This document shows, piece by piece, positions 1 through 12,197 of a DNA stretch of 64,000 nt. Positions within the stretch are counted from its first letter, which is position 1. Each line of letters starts with the position of its first letter. The stretch comes from Diadema setosum. Its lineage: Eukaryota > Echinodermata > Echinoidea > Diadematoida > Diadematidae. Position numbers and translations under genes: made by a program. The notes under the pieces were generated by a model that made no database searches, was not told the DNA's origin, and saw only the letters and a program-made list of their open reading frames with translations. Location: NCBI RefSeq assembly GCF_964275005.1, contig NC_092686.1:18180547-18244546 (forward strand), read 5' to 3'.

Positions 1-32
1 GCACCCATAATTCATCACCATCAATTACAATT

Positions 33-623
33 CCGGGGGCGGGGGGCAACTGCCATTGCAACGTGGACACCATGCTCGTTCATGAACTTTCAAAAGAACC
101 CTAAATGAGTACCGGTAATGACCCTTCGATTTTTTCCACCGTATGAAGTATTCGTATTCAGATTTTCATGAGTTGTAAAATATGAAGAGTTTGTTCGCAA
201 AAACCGATAAGTCCAAAATTGTCAAATGGAGATATCTGCGATTAAAGGTCAAGAAAAATAAAGAGAATAATAAGAAATGTTTTGCTTCTTTTGACAATAA
301 CTTCAGAAATGTACCTTTGTATGTAGTGACCAATATGTCATTTAAAAGGTATCATTTTGTACTTTATGACAGAGACCGTACTTCAAAATCTTCAAAAATG
401 GACATCGGTTTTTGCAAACAAACTCTTCATATATTCCCTGAACACATATCGAGCTATTGAAAAGCGAACCCTTTTTTCAAAATTTCTGTGATTTTGATAC
501 CCTTTCCACTGTTCGCGCATGCATTGCCTGACCGTGAAAAAAAAAACCCTTTTGCATGTTTTGTTGAATGAGCATGGTGTCCACCTTTCAGTGGCAGTTG
601 CCCCCCCCCTCCCCCCGAGAGGG
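33..623. mobile_element. Inverted-repeat DNA element (MITE-like), about 590 bp
   Basis: The left 180 bases and the right 220 bases are inverted copies of each other. The left end begins CCGGGGGCGGGGGGCAACTG and the right end is its counterpart in reverse (C-run followed by GAGAGG). Both arms share the reverse-complementary block around GTGGACACCATGCTC and the block around AAGAGTTTGTTTGCAAAAAC. The element is flanked on both sides by ACAATT (27-32 and 624-629), a probable 6-bp target duplication. It encodes nothing convincing; the short open frames in it are mirror images across the arms. Family not recognised. Confidence 0.7.
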
Positions 624-629
624 ACAATT

Positions 630-3600
630 TTACATGTTTTAAAAAAAAAATCTATTGACAACATATACAGTAATGACCGTGGTAGTACGTAATATAAGCA
701 TAAAATCGACATGCAAAATTTGCATTTGATTTGACCCTCAAGAGGCAAATAAGTGCACTTGTGACTCTGTATTTTGCAATATGCTAGGATTCACATCATT
801 TTCAGTGAAAGAGTATTTGAGTTCAATTAATATTCAACAAAAATATGTGCAGAATAGATTAATTCATTTTTTTTTTGTCATACATGATGTACAATGTATT
901 CATATGATGGAAATGTGTTACGTGAAGCTTGCTTTCAACTTGCTTGATTTTCCCCACTTTTATACTCCAAAAAGTGTGCCTATAATTTGATTTAAAGAGA
1001 CTGTAGATATGAATTTTAGACTGATATTTGTAATAGAAAATGCATTGTTTTCTGTAACTTGCTTTTTATTGCTTAATGAATACATGGATCTTTGAATCGT
1101 TAGTTTTTTTTTTATCGAATAGAAAGGGAAAAATATAAGCCTCTAAAGCTTAATTCATCTTCCAATATTTCTTGGAAAGTGATCCATAGCCCATGAATCA
1201 CTCTCCATTGCTCACAAGAAATATTGGTAGATGAATGGCACTTGTGTACTGTCTTGTGTGGTCTCAGTCACAATTTGGATCACCTTTTTCACTTTTATCT
1301 CTGGCACAGAAAATCATGAAATAGCCACCAGGAGGTGTCAAAAGGCAACAGATTAGGTGTGGATTCCATGTTGGAGGCAACCATCAGCAATAGAAGAATC
1401 AGGTGATTATCACATTACTGATTCTAAAGCACAAAGATAGTTTTGGTAAATCTGAAAATTTTTCACAAATTTCCTCTCCTTGCAAAGTCAGATCATTATG
1501 AAGAGTATAAGCCTATGAAAACATATACTTTTGTATGAAGATTGTAGTAACTAGAGAGTACCAAGTCATCCATTTGGATGATCAGTTTGTCCTACCTTGA
1601 TAGGATCAAATTCATTAACTGCATAATGGCATTTGAGGAATATTAAGAAAAAAAAAATCCACCTTACTTTGAGAATTTTCCTTGCCTGATTTGAGCAATC
1701 AGTTTTTGCCTTTGCTCCACAACACTTGCCCGACTTTGACTTGCCCAGGGCAAGCGGGCACATGCTTACCTAGCACCTTGCCCTAGAAAATTAGCAATGA
1801 TGGGTAAGAAGAGTAATGAATATGTACTTAGATGAGCATTAATTTTGTGACTCATGTTAAATTGACCCAAAACTCTTGTGTTGATACTCAGTATATGGCT
1901 AAGATGTAATTTATAGTAGCAAAAAGAAGTTCCACTAGTATTTCAAATCTTCATTTCACATCCCCTTCTTTTCCCAGCACTCTAAGTCCAGCAACCAGCT
2001 GTGGCATCCCCAACATGACTGGTCATTTCAGGATCCAGAGCAAGCCCCGTAACAAAATTCGCAAGTAACAAGCTAGCTTTACTCAGCACCCTGTACTAGC
2101 TGTATCTTGTCTCCAAGGAAGCATCCAATGGAAATTACTACATGTACGTCAGTGTGGAATAAACAATTTTGCAAAAAGGATGGAACAAAAGTCAACACCC
2201 ACAACCTATTGTAGTTAGCACGTCTACTTGTGTGTGGTTTCCCAATAGGGAGTTTAAGATTTCAGTGAACATGCACTAGTGGACGGAGTCGAGATCATGT
2301 CTGCCTGCAACGAAAGGGCTACTGCGCATGTGCCTCACTCTCAACAGTACGTCGATGTGTTCACTCCTTACCCGCCAATTTCACGTCATCTCAGACGGGT
2401 GAACGTCGTCCACTGAACCATGTAAACGTAGCCTTAAATGACGCCATCGGTTCATGTCGACTACAACGTATGTCAAGGTGCAATCTTAACTCCCTAATAT
2501 ACAGTCAGTGAAATGCGGACTTCTACGCCTGTCATATGGCTCTCACACGCCACATCGCAGCAGGTATACAACAACCAACACAGAGCAGTTGAGACTGCAC
2601 TTCTGTGCTCTTGCTTGCAGCAGCTCAGCCGCTGCCCCGGCGAATTGCCAATGTTACAGTGTGAAAATTCGGACATCTTCAGATTGTCAGTCGTATGATA
2701 AGCTTTTTATGAGAGGCTTTCAAAATGTTTGATACACGTGGATATTTTATCAAGCCAAAAATTGGAAGTTTGTATCAGAGCTTTGGAAGGTGAAACAGTA
2801 ACAGAGTATATCAGCAATAACATGAATTCTATGCTCAGTCTTGTGGAGAACCGCCATTTCATGTTCTGAAATTGTGGGTAATCACCCCCTCCAGTGACAT
2901 TGGGGGCAAGGGGGTATACAGTTTTTAAAATTATATTTTATTAATTGTCTAAAGTAAGCATGGCTAGATTTTCCCTTTTCATTTTTACAAAGCAGAAAAT
3001 TCTGTAAAAACAAAAAACAAAGGAAAATAGGAAATGTGCAAAATTTGTACGAATTTGTGTCATGGATATCAATTACATCATTTGGAAGATTTTTTTTTTT
3101 TCTACAGAAAACCTGAAGGAGTTTTATTTTTCATTGATTTTAGATGAAATTTCAACTTTCCCTAAAATTCATAAGAAATTTGCATATTGAAATCCAAATG
3201 TTGAAAATACTGGTCTTTTTTTTTTGAGGGGGGTGGTTAAATTATTCTACTCTGTATGTGTAAATTTTCAGGTCTTTCAGTTGATTCTAGTAAGCAATAT
3301 ACTAGTTAGACCTTCAATACATGTGCTTGGAAACTGCTATGTTAACAGCAAAGTGTATTTTTAAAAATGTTTTCCTTTTTTCAAGATATAGAATGTATGT
3401 GTTTTTCTTGTGTTCATGATTGAATTATGTAAATACGTTTCTAATCAACTTGTGTGTATTTAATTTTTTGATGCAGTATTGTAGTCTTTGTCTTGTGTTA
3501 GTGATTGAGTGTTAGTTTATGAGGTGGTTTTGACAGGTGTAGTTGTAAGACAAATATGCTCATTACACTGAGTACTGTAAATTATACATTGATATACTGT

Positions 3601-3740
3601 AACCATAGAACAATCTGTCTTTTTGATGCATTAATGCTGTCCCACTCATTTTACATGATAAATAGAATTTAAAATAAAACAATTATTGACACCGTAATGA
3701 TATCACACAGACATCTTTGTGAACATTTATACATTTTAAA
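630..3740. other. Non-coding stretch, no gene seen
   Basis: AT-rich sequence with several A or T runs. No open frame here shows a recognisable domain, a convincing splice-site pattern or homology that I can name. The only structured part is a long stem-loop at 1152-1236. It may hold the missing first exon and promoter of the downstream amidase, but I could not identify either. Confidence 0.5.
1152..1236. repeat. Stem-loop with 21-bp near-perfect stem
   Basis: The arms TTCATCTTCCAATATTTCTTG and its reverse complement with a single mismatch are separated by about 40 bases, and the loop itself contains a weaker inverted pair (AGTGATCCA / TGAATCACT). It could be a tiny foldback remnant or a structured RNA; nothing else supports either reading. 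Confidence 0.4.
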
Positions 3741-3744
3741 ATGT

Positions 3745-4215
3745 TTTCAGAGTATTACGACTTATTCTGACCAGTAGCACATCTTAATGAAGTCTTTTCA
3801 TGACCAGTAACATGTCCAAAATATGCCGTAAAGGCGTCTTGTCATGACTTGTAACAGGTCTTAAATACATCTTAATGACGTCTTTTCATGCCCATTTAAA
3901 TGTGTGAATTATGTTTTAAACATGTCATACAATGTATTATGGTCAGTAACTGGTCTTAAAGACACCTTGTCATGACCAGTGACAGCTAAGAATTACGTCT
4001 TTAAGACGTCATATTATGGTCAGTTACTGGTCTTAATAACATCTCAAATACGTCATTTCATGACCAGTAAGACGTCGTAATGACGTAAAAATATGACGTC
4101 ATCACGACGTCTCGCGTTGGTGCAAGTTTTCGTCTTATTTGCGCCGTTATATGACGTCTTTAAGACAACTTACTGGTCAGGAAAATACGTCTTTAAGACG
4201 TTTTTAAGATGTGTT
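3745..4215. repeat. ACGTC/GACCAGTAA-rich degenerate foldback repeat
   Basis: About 470 bases built from imperfect repeats of GACCAGTAAC, GGTCTTAAA, ACGTCTTTA and TCATGACC. The left part (CACATCTTAA...TGACCAGTAA) recurs in reverse complement in the right part (TTACTGGTCA...TTAAGATGTG), so the whole is a sloppy inverted repeat. It holds the perfect CRE palindrome TGACGTCA near 4094. It lies directly against the TATGGT minisatellite. Confidence 0.6.
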
Positions 4216-4227
4216 TCTGCTATTAGG

Positions 4228-5870
4228 GATATAACCACCATACACCATATAACCACCATACATCTACCACAAAATCACCATGCTTTTACCACACAGTGCT
4301 TCTATGGTAGATGTATGATGGCTATATGATAGATATATGGTGGTTATATGGTAGGTGTACGGCTGTTATATGCTGCTTTTTGGGATATGGTGGTTATATG
4401 GTACATGTATGATACCGCTGTGGTAGATTTATGGTGGGTATATGGTGCTTCTGAGGTAAATGTATGGTGGCTATATGATAGATATATGGTGGTTATATGG
4501 TAGATGTATGGCTGTTATATGGTGCATTTTGGTATATGTATGGTGGTTATATGGTACATGTATGATACCGCTATGGTAGATATATGGTGGGTGTATGGTG
4601 CTTCTTGGTATATGTATGGTGGTTATATGGTACATGTATGATACCGCTATGGTATATATATGGTTCTCCTATGGTAGATGTATGATGTTTTTGTGGTAGA
4701 TTTATGGTGGGTATATGGTGCTTCTGTGGTAGCTATATGGTAGATATATGGTGCTTTGCTGTATGGTGTATGGTGGTTGTATGGTAAATATGTGGTGCTT
4801 CTGTGGTAGCTGTATGGTGGTTATATGGTGCTTTGCTGGATGGTGTATGGTGGTTGTATGGTAAATATGTGGTGCTTCTATGGTTGCTGTATGGTGGTTA
4901 TATGGTAGGTATCTATTGCTTATATGGTAGGTACATGGTGCTACTGTGGTAGTTATATGGTAGGTATATGGTGCTTTGCTGGATGGTGTATGGTGGTTGT
5001 ATGGTAACTATATGGTGCTTCTGTGGTAGCTGTATGGTGGTTATATGGTAGGTATATGGTGCTTTGCTGGATGGTGGTTGTATGGTAAATATGTGGTGCT
5101 TCTATGGTTGCTGTATGGTGGTTATATGGTAGTTATCTGGTGCTTCGGTGGTAGGTGTATGGTGGTTATATGGTAGGTACATGGTGCTACTGTGGTAGTT
5201 ATATGGTAGGTATATGGTGCTTTGCTGGATGGTGTATGGTGGTTGTATGGTAACTATATGGTGCTTCTGAGGTAGCTGTATGGTGGTTATATGGTAGGTA
5301 TATGGTGCTTTGCTGCTTGGTGTATGGTGGTTGTATGGTACTTATATGGTGCTTCTGTGGTAGCTATATGGTGATATATGGTGCTTTGGTGGTGGTGTAT
5401 GGTGGTAATATGGTAGATGTGTGGTAGTTATATGGTAGGTATATGCTGCTTGCTGGATCTGTATGGTGTTTATATGGTAAATTTATGGTGGTTCTGTGGT
5501 AGATGTATGGTTAACAATATATGGTAAGTGTATGTTGGTTATATGGTAACTGTATGGTATTTTTTTATGGTAGATGTATGGTAGCATAAATTTGCATAAA
5601 TTTGTCCCAAAAATGTAAATGAGATGTATGGTATTTGTATGGTATATGTATGGTATATGGATGGTACATGTGTTATGGTATGTGTATGGTATATGTATGG
5701 TACATGTGTATGGTGTATGTATGGCATATGGTATTTGTGCTATGGTATTTGTGATGTATTCATATGGTATTCGAATGGTATAAGTCTATGATACCATACA
5801 ATACCATTGTATGGTATGGTACCATACATTGTATGGTATTTTTATGGTATACCATAGCATTTTTTTTTGT
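4228..5870. repeat. TATGGT minisatellite array, 1.6 kb
   Basis: A long, degenerate tandem array based on units such as TATGGTGGTTATATGGTAG and GTGCTTCTGTGGTAGCTG. A longer higher-order unit (GCTTTGCTGGATGGTGTATGG onward) recurs at about 4828, 4970, 5065 and 5220. The first 75 bases (4228-4302) are in the opposite orientation (CCACCATAC, ACCATATAACC), and the last 90 bases are a palindromic mix of ATGGTAT and ATACCAT. The array is bracketed by GGGATAT on both sides (4226 and 5872). It produces long strings of tyrosine/histidine/threonine codons on either strand that are not genes. Confidence 0.85.
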
Positions 5871-6420
5871 AAGGGATATGTTGTATTATGAGTTTCAGTG
5901 GAGGAGATAGGCTAAAATAATGATATTTTGCTGTCCAAGTTTTTTTTAATTCCCTTATTTTTCAAAGTCAAAAACTTCACGTAACTGTCGTCTGTCTCCA
6001 TACCCACAATGCAGTTTCCACTGTCACGCAACCTTCTTTAAATGAGATGCCCTCATCTCCTAGAGTAATTCACAAAATTTGCAAGCTATGCTTTTCTTGT
6101 GAATTCCTCCTTTCCCTTAGAGTTGCAAAATGGGATTGTATTGCTTACTTGTTTTCTATAAACCAAAGTTGATATTATTACAATATTGTATACCCATATG
6201 TTTTGTTGAAACTTTCATTCAAAGTTCCCTACAATATTATGTACTCATGTAAGTGTTATGTATATTGCTTTGTATTACTTTATGTGGAAATAAAACTCAT
6301 TTGAATTTGAATTTGAATTTGAAAAAAGTATTATTATCATATGTCATTAATTGTTTTCTTTGTATTTTTACGTATTTCATGCTATTCACAAAATAGAAGT
6401 CTTTGTCTGTCCATCTGTGA
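5871..6420. other. Non-coding stretch before first recognisable amidase exon
   Basis: AT-rich, with a short (TTTGAA) repeat at 6299-6324. It ends in a pyrimidine-rich acceptor tract. No start codon joins in frame to the exon at 6422, so the N-terminal exon of the amidase must lie upstream, perhaps before the minisatellite. Confidence 0.45.
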
Positions 6421-6421
6421 G

Positions 6422-9400
6422 GCATCCTACTCATAAGCAGATAAAGGAAATAGCCAATGATCTCGGCTTCGACTTGGAAGAGGAAAGTCTTCAGGTAAGA
6501 AACGAGGATTGCCGCCCTCTGAAATGATATTTTGAAACTACCCAGATGGCTCAAGTGTTGATTTATTTTGGTTTTATATGAGACTGGATTGCAAATATCT
6601 AAAGTTCATGTATTTTCTATTACTTACAACACGCTGATATGGATGATAATTGACATAATTGGAACAGGCAATAATCCCACATACTACTATTATCGAGACC
6701 TACAGCCTCTCTAATAACCTCTCCCATATCAAGTTGTTGTGTCCCCAATAAAATGAAGGTTGGTAAGTTTTTTTGAGAGTAACACAAACCTTCGACATCA
6801 ACTTTCTGTGGTATAGGTATGCCAAGAAGGTAAAAGGTGAGCTCCCCAAATAGTTAGGTATACCTACCATACCCTTTCTACCAGCGGCCTCACCAACAAG
6901 CTTATCAGCTATACATGTATATATCTTTACGCTCCATTAATGTGCGTGTCCTTATTTTACCACAGTCACCCACCCATCCACGCGCGCGCACACACACACG
7001 CATACACACACACACACTACACACATACAGTTGTAACGGGTAAGTGAGTAACTATAGATATTCGACATTATTCCATGATAATACAAATTGAGAACGAGCG
7101 GGTATTTTATTCTCATACATATATATGCAAACTTACTCGTATGTCGGCCTACTCAATTGCATGCAGTTCAAAAGACAAATTGAATAGACCATCCATCATC
7201 ATAAGCAAATGCTTAAAGGGGCTAATGACATTAGAAGTACATGTAGTAATGTTCTCATACAGGTTATACAGCACTCCATGTAAAGAAGGTGATGCTCAAG
7301 ACCGAAGTGCATTAAAAAAGATTATTGACCACAGTGTGCTTTTTCTATGGAAATTCCACATCTAAAATGATTAGTACTTCTACGATGGAACACATGGTTA
7401 TTTTAAGTTTTTCTGATATGACAGACTTTCAAGAAGACTATATCAGAGCACGTTGATGCCATAAACGCCATCGAGTGTCTTGTGGAGCCGAGGTTGCCGA
7501 CGAAGTACCCACGTCTCCCAGGATATAGGCCTGAACAGAAGGACAACCCATTTAACGCATGGTTACACTGATCACATTTCTTACTGGATAATTTGAATAA
7601 TTACTAATTTACCTAATCTCACCTTTTTAGATGAGAAGTATAAGGGGATGTGATGTTAAATATATAAAAAAAATGGGGCAAGTGTATTCATCACCATAGG
7701 CCTATTATTTTTATTTCCTAAAATCCGAGAATTGTGTCATTACCAGTCAAATTTAATTTGTGTTACATTAGTATGTCTTTCTCTTCCTTATATGTACACC
7801 TAAATAGAAAGTCATTTGACACTTTTATGCTATGTCACTGTCGTACATGATTACGTTTATTACTTTGTTTAATCTCCTCAGACCAATTAATGATCTATGA
7901 AATCACATGCTCAACGTAATCTGCATGGACAACGTGACAGGTGTATATATAAGGGCCAAGTCTTTTCAGTTTATGAAAGAATAACGTATTTGAAGTATTA
8001 GAAATGTATACTGAAAGCTTCATCGTGAAGAATAGAAACGCGTCATCCTTATACAGCAAAGTATTTACTGTATACATTTACTCCAATATTATCGATACCG
8101 CCATTAGACAACCTTGTTTTGTCACATGTTGAACCATGCAGGTATTGGCGATGTGATATCAAAGGTGCGGACAACGGAAAATTGTCCGGTAAGAGAGTTG
8201 CGGTCAAGGACAACGTAGCTCTAGCGGGTGTCCCAATGATGAACGGTTGTCATGCTCTCGAAGGTTACACGCCCGATTTTGACGCAACAGTAGTCACAAG
8301 AGTTTTGGATGCAGGTACGTCCGGCTGTTAAGTCCTCCATTTTATCAATTCAATTGTGTGAACTGTAAATGAAATCCAATTTATCGTAAATGAAAGTGCC
8401 CCGAAAGCAAGGTATGTATAGGCTATAGATGGAATTTATTTTCCTTAACGCGAAAGACATATATTGTGGGGTTTTTGTGTGTGTGTGTGTGTGTGAGAGA
8501 GAACCCTTGTTTGATAAAGATGATTAGCAATATTGTATTAATAACGATAATTGTAATAATAATTGCCAATTATGAAGCGGACCTTTCGGTTGTTTCTGAT
8601 GATCTTAAGGATGAAATTATCATTCGATTTGATAGCAAGGTCTCAAACATTTTGAGGCTGCAAATATACTTGCTGATGCTATTTAGATGCAATGGTGATT
8701 TTGATGGCCAGTAGTTCCTAGGGAAACAGAGAGTACAACTTACAACTAGAGCTTATAATCATCTCGATATCTGTAGAACTGAGTCTGTTTGATGCCGTCA
8801 AAACGTGAATGCTATATAATCAAGATTCTTAATAGGCATGTTTTACGTGTAATCAGGGTATTCGCTCTGTCGATAGGTTTCCTCGGTATTTAAAGAAGTT
8901 AAAGGCATTATTTACCATTTTTAGATGAAACAAAAACCCAGCTGTAGTGCTTCAAAATGGTTCTAAAATGTGAGTTAGTGATACAAACAACCGTTGTAAA
9001 AATGCTTATCATTATAATCAATATTTGGTATTGTTAAATATACAAAAGAGAACAATATCATAATAAATTGCTTCTAGAATAAACCATCTGCAGTTATGGT
9101 TTAATGAGGAAAATGTTGATATCTCCTTATATTTTAGGCTTTACAGCATAATGTTTTGTGATTCAACTGACCTACAGATTTGCATCAAAATAAATGTGAT
9201 AACTTGAAGTTTTTTTTTTTAAATCACTGCTCCCAATGACAAACAATACCTTTAATGATCAGTCTCAGGAGTGTATTGATTGAACCGTAAACGTATAATA
9301 ATTGAATTTGAAGAGGAAGTGACATCAGGAAAAAAGAGGATATACTAACAATGCCACAGCAGTTCGAAGCGGGTACACTGTACTATCGTTCACAAAATAA

Positions 9401-12157
9401 AAACGGATTGGAGACCAGGACAGAGAAAGAGAGAGAGGGAGAGAGGACACTATAGTTGACTGGACGATGAGGACACGAATGAAAGCAGACAAAGAAAACT
9501 ACGTTGATTTGGATAGTGATTCGTTAATAACGACGGAAGAACCCCCAATATAGGTTAGGATAGGCCTATACTAATTGCTGTATACACAGACAATTAAGCG
9601 AGGCAGATGTACTTTCCTATAGGGACCCAAATTGGAGGGGAAAATGAACTTTTTGGAGGCCAACATTCAGCAAATATGCTGAATAGTTGACTGATAAAGA
9701 CCAAGACACAGGGCAAAATCATTCTTGAAAAGTCCAGAGAAGCTAAGCCCAAGATAAGACAAAGTCGTGTATAATAAGACTAATTTGCTCAACAAATGAA
9801 AAAAGCTAAAAATGATACAGAAATTTCTATTTGATGAGCAGTGATATGCGTATCAACATTATAATAATCATTTTAACCTTTTGCATATAAACATCAGGGG
9901 CAAAAGTGAAAGCAACTGGAAATACGCTGAATCTCAGCCACTGCCATCTTGTGTGTCTTAAACTTTAATAAATCACTTCATTAAGCCTCTTGTTGGATTG
10001 ATGCCTATACGTGAGTTTGTGTTCGATTTGGCAACGCACGTTTGTATAGTCATAATGAAAAGTCATATGAAAATGTCAGTGCAGTAAGTCGTTGGTATCA
10101 CTTGGACGTAATTTCACTTTAATCTGTAGGTGGTACTATCGTGGGAAAGACAGTATGTGAGAACTTGTGTTTCTCCGGCGGAAGTTCCACCGCGGCTAAA
10201 GGTCCTGTCCAGAATCCTCATGACACCGGTCGTAGTACTGGAGGATCAAGTTCTGGTAGTGCTGTAGTGGTAAGTTGATGGAATGAGCCACAGAACACAA
10301 GTCATGATGTGTCCATGGAAAATGCACCGTCACAGACGTTTGTCGAAGTGAAATATCTCTCGTGATAGTTCTACTTGTTTTCCTGTTTAGGGCTGATGAT
10401 TGACATATTCTGTAAGTTGAATGAACATGTGTTGACAGCATGTTCACTCTTGTGTCCAGGAAGTACATGACTGAAGGATATCTGTATCCTGGATGTTCAA
10501 GTAGAGTAATATAGTATCTTCATATGCACGGCGTTTGCACTCTGCTCGTGTTTTTGTTTTGCTTTTGTTTTTTGATATCTTTGGACAGGTTTACAGAGTC
10601 ATCTTGCTGTCAGGTTTTCAGTTATTTTGGTTCACTCTAAAAAATGAAATGGTAAATCAACATTTTAAATGTTTATACTCCTCCATGCCTTTTGTTAAAT
10701 GATAAATCTAATACTCAAAATGTTCAATTTAGCACCCAAAATCTTGAACTGCCATTTTTCAAATGGTACAGTTTGAGTGTTAGATTTAAACTTTTGTTCA
10801 TTGTGTAATTAACATAAAAATTCATACAAAGATTGGAAGAGAAACAACTTTCAAGATGTTGATTTACCATTTTATTTTTTAGAGTGTTGATGGATTTCTT
10901 TCAAACCTGAAATACCTGAAGTAAGTTAATGTCCCCTCTAGCATTCTCACATACCAGACATTGATATCTATCAACTCGTCGTGTGACTTTGACTTCGACC
11001 AACAACAGGTGAGTGTTGGCGAGGCGGACATGGCTATCGGAGGTGATCAGGGTGGGTCGGTCCGCCTACCAGCCAGCTGGACCGGCATCGTAGGGCTGAA
11101 GCCGACGTATGGTCTCGTGCCTTATACTGGCGCGATGGGTATTGAGATGGCAGTGGACCACCTCGGGCCCATGACTAGGACTGTTCATGACTGTGCTCTC
11201 TTTCTGGAGGTAAACTTTTCCTCTTCTTCCTCTTCTTGTTAGTTCTTCTCGGGGTGCTTTTCTGTTGGTTTGTTACTATTTGTCGTCCAATGAAGACGGC
11301 AAGTTTTGGGAGCAGTATATAGTGTCGACAAGCGCGCATATTCTTTTCATTGTCATGGACTGCAAATTTTCCTGCGACGGTGTTTTTTTTTTTTTTTCAA
11401 TTCTATATTAGTCACAACTCTCACTCAGTATAGCTATTATTAGTTGCGTTTATTTAGATAAACGCAAAAGATGATACCAATTGAAGGGAAACGTGTTCAC
11501 AAACTCGCGAATTGTAAACTGAGACATCCGATTTTACTATAACTTTAACAAGAAAATGCTGTCGTACATGGTTGCAAGAAATATGGCTTTTACACCAGAG
11601 GTACACTAGGTCTTTTGCTTGTTGGTCAGAAGAACAGGGGATATGGATGAATGATTATGTATCTGTATTTCTTTCACTTTTTTCGTTGATTAAACTTTTG
11701 TTGCCTCGCAAAGGTACTAGCTGGCTACGACAACGGGATGGATCCACGACAGCACCCACATATCAAAGTTCCTGAATATACAGAGGAGGTGAGGAAGATG
11801 ATTTTCTTTTTCTTTTTGAGTTTTCCAAATTGATAAGGGAAATGAACCCAAATCTATTACCCTCAACATATTTCTGTAACAAGTGGAAGAAATGTAGGGC
11901 TCCTATGCTATTCATGGAAAAGTGAAAATATTTCAAATTCTCTTCATATTTTCTCTGTTGTCCTAAAGAGTGTGACATCAAGAATTTTTGTTCTCAGCTT
12001 ATCCAGTGATGTTGTAATTTTTAAAAATTTTAAATTCTAATTTCAAAGATTGATGCTTTTTATAGGATTGTCCGATTTTCCTCAAAATTCACAGATGACT
12101 TTTACAAGTATTTCTGCATTCACTCAATCCACAACATGGCCGGCGCCACGTTTTCAA

Positions 12158-12197
<40 letters not shown>

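Noticed and set aside
2494-2732. Overlapping frames of 60-74 codons as candidate amidase first exon
   Set aside because: No donor site gives the phase required by the exon at 6422, and the peptides do not resemble the N-terminus of the family.
5539-5727. Histidine/tyrosine/threonine-rich frame on the minus strand
   Set aside because: Pure product of the TATGGT minisatellite.
4228-5870. Possible CRISPR-like array
   Set aside because: Units are not separated by unique spacers, repeats are degenerate, and the window is animal DNA.
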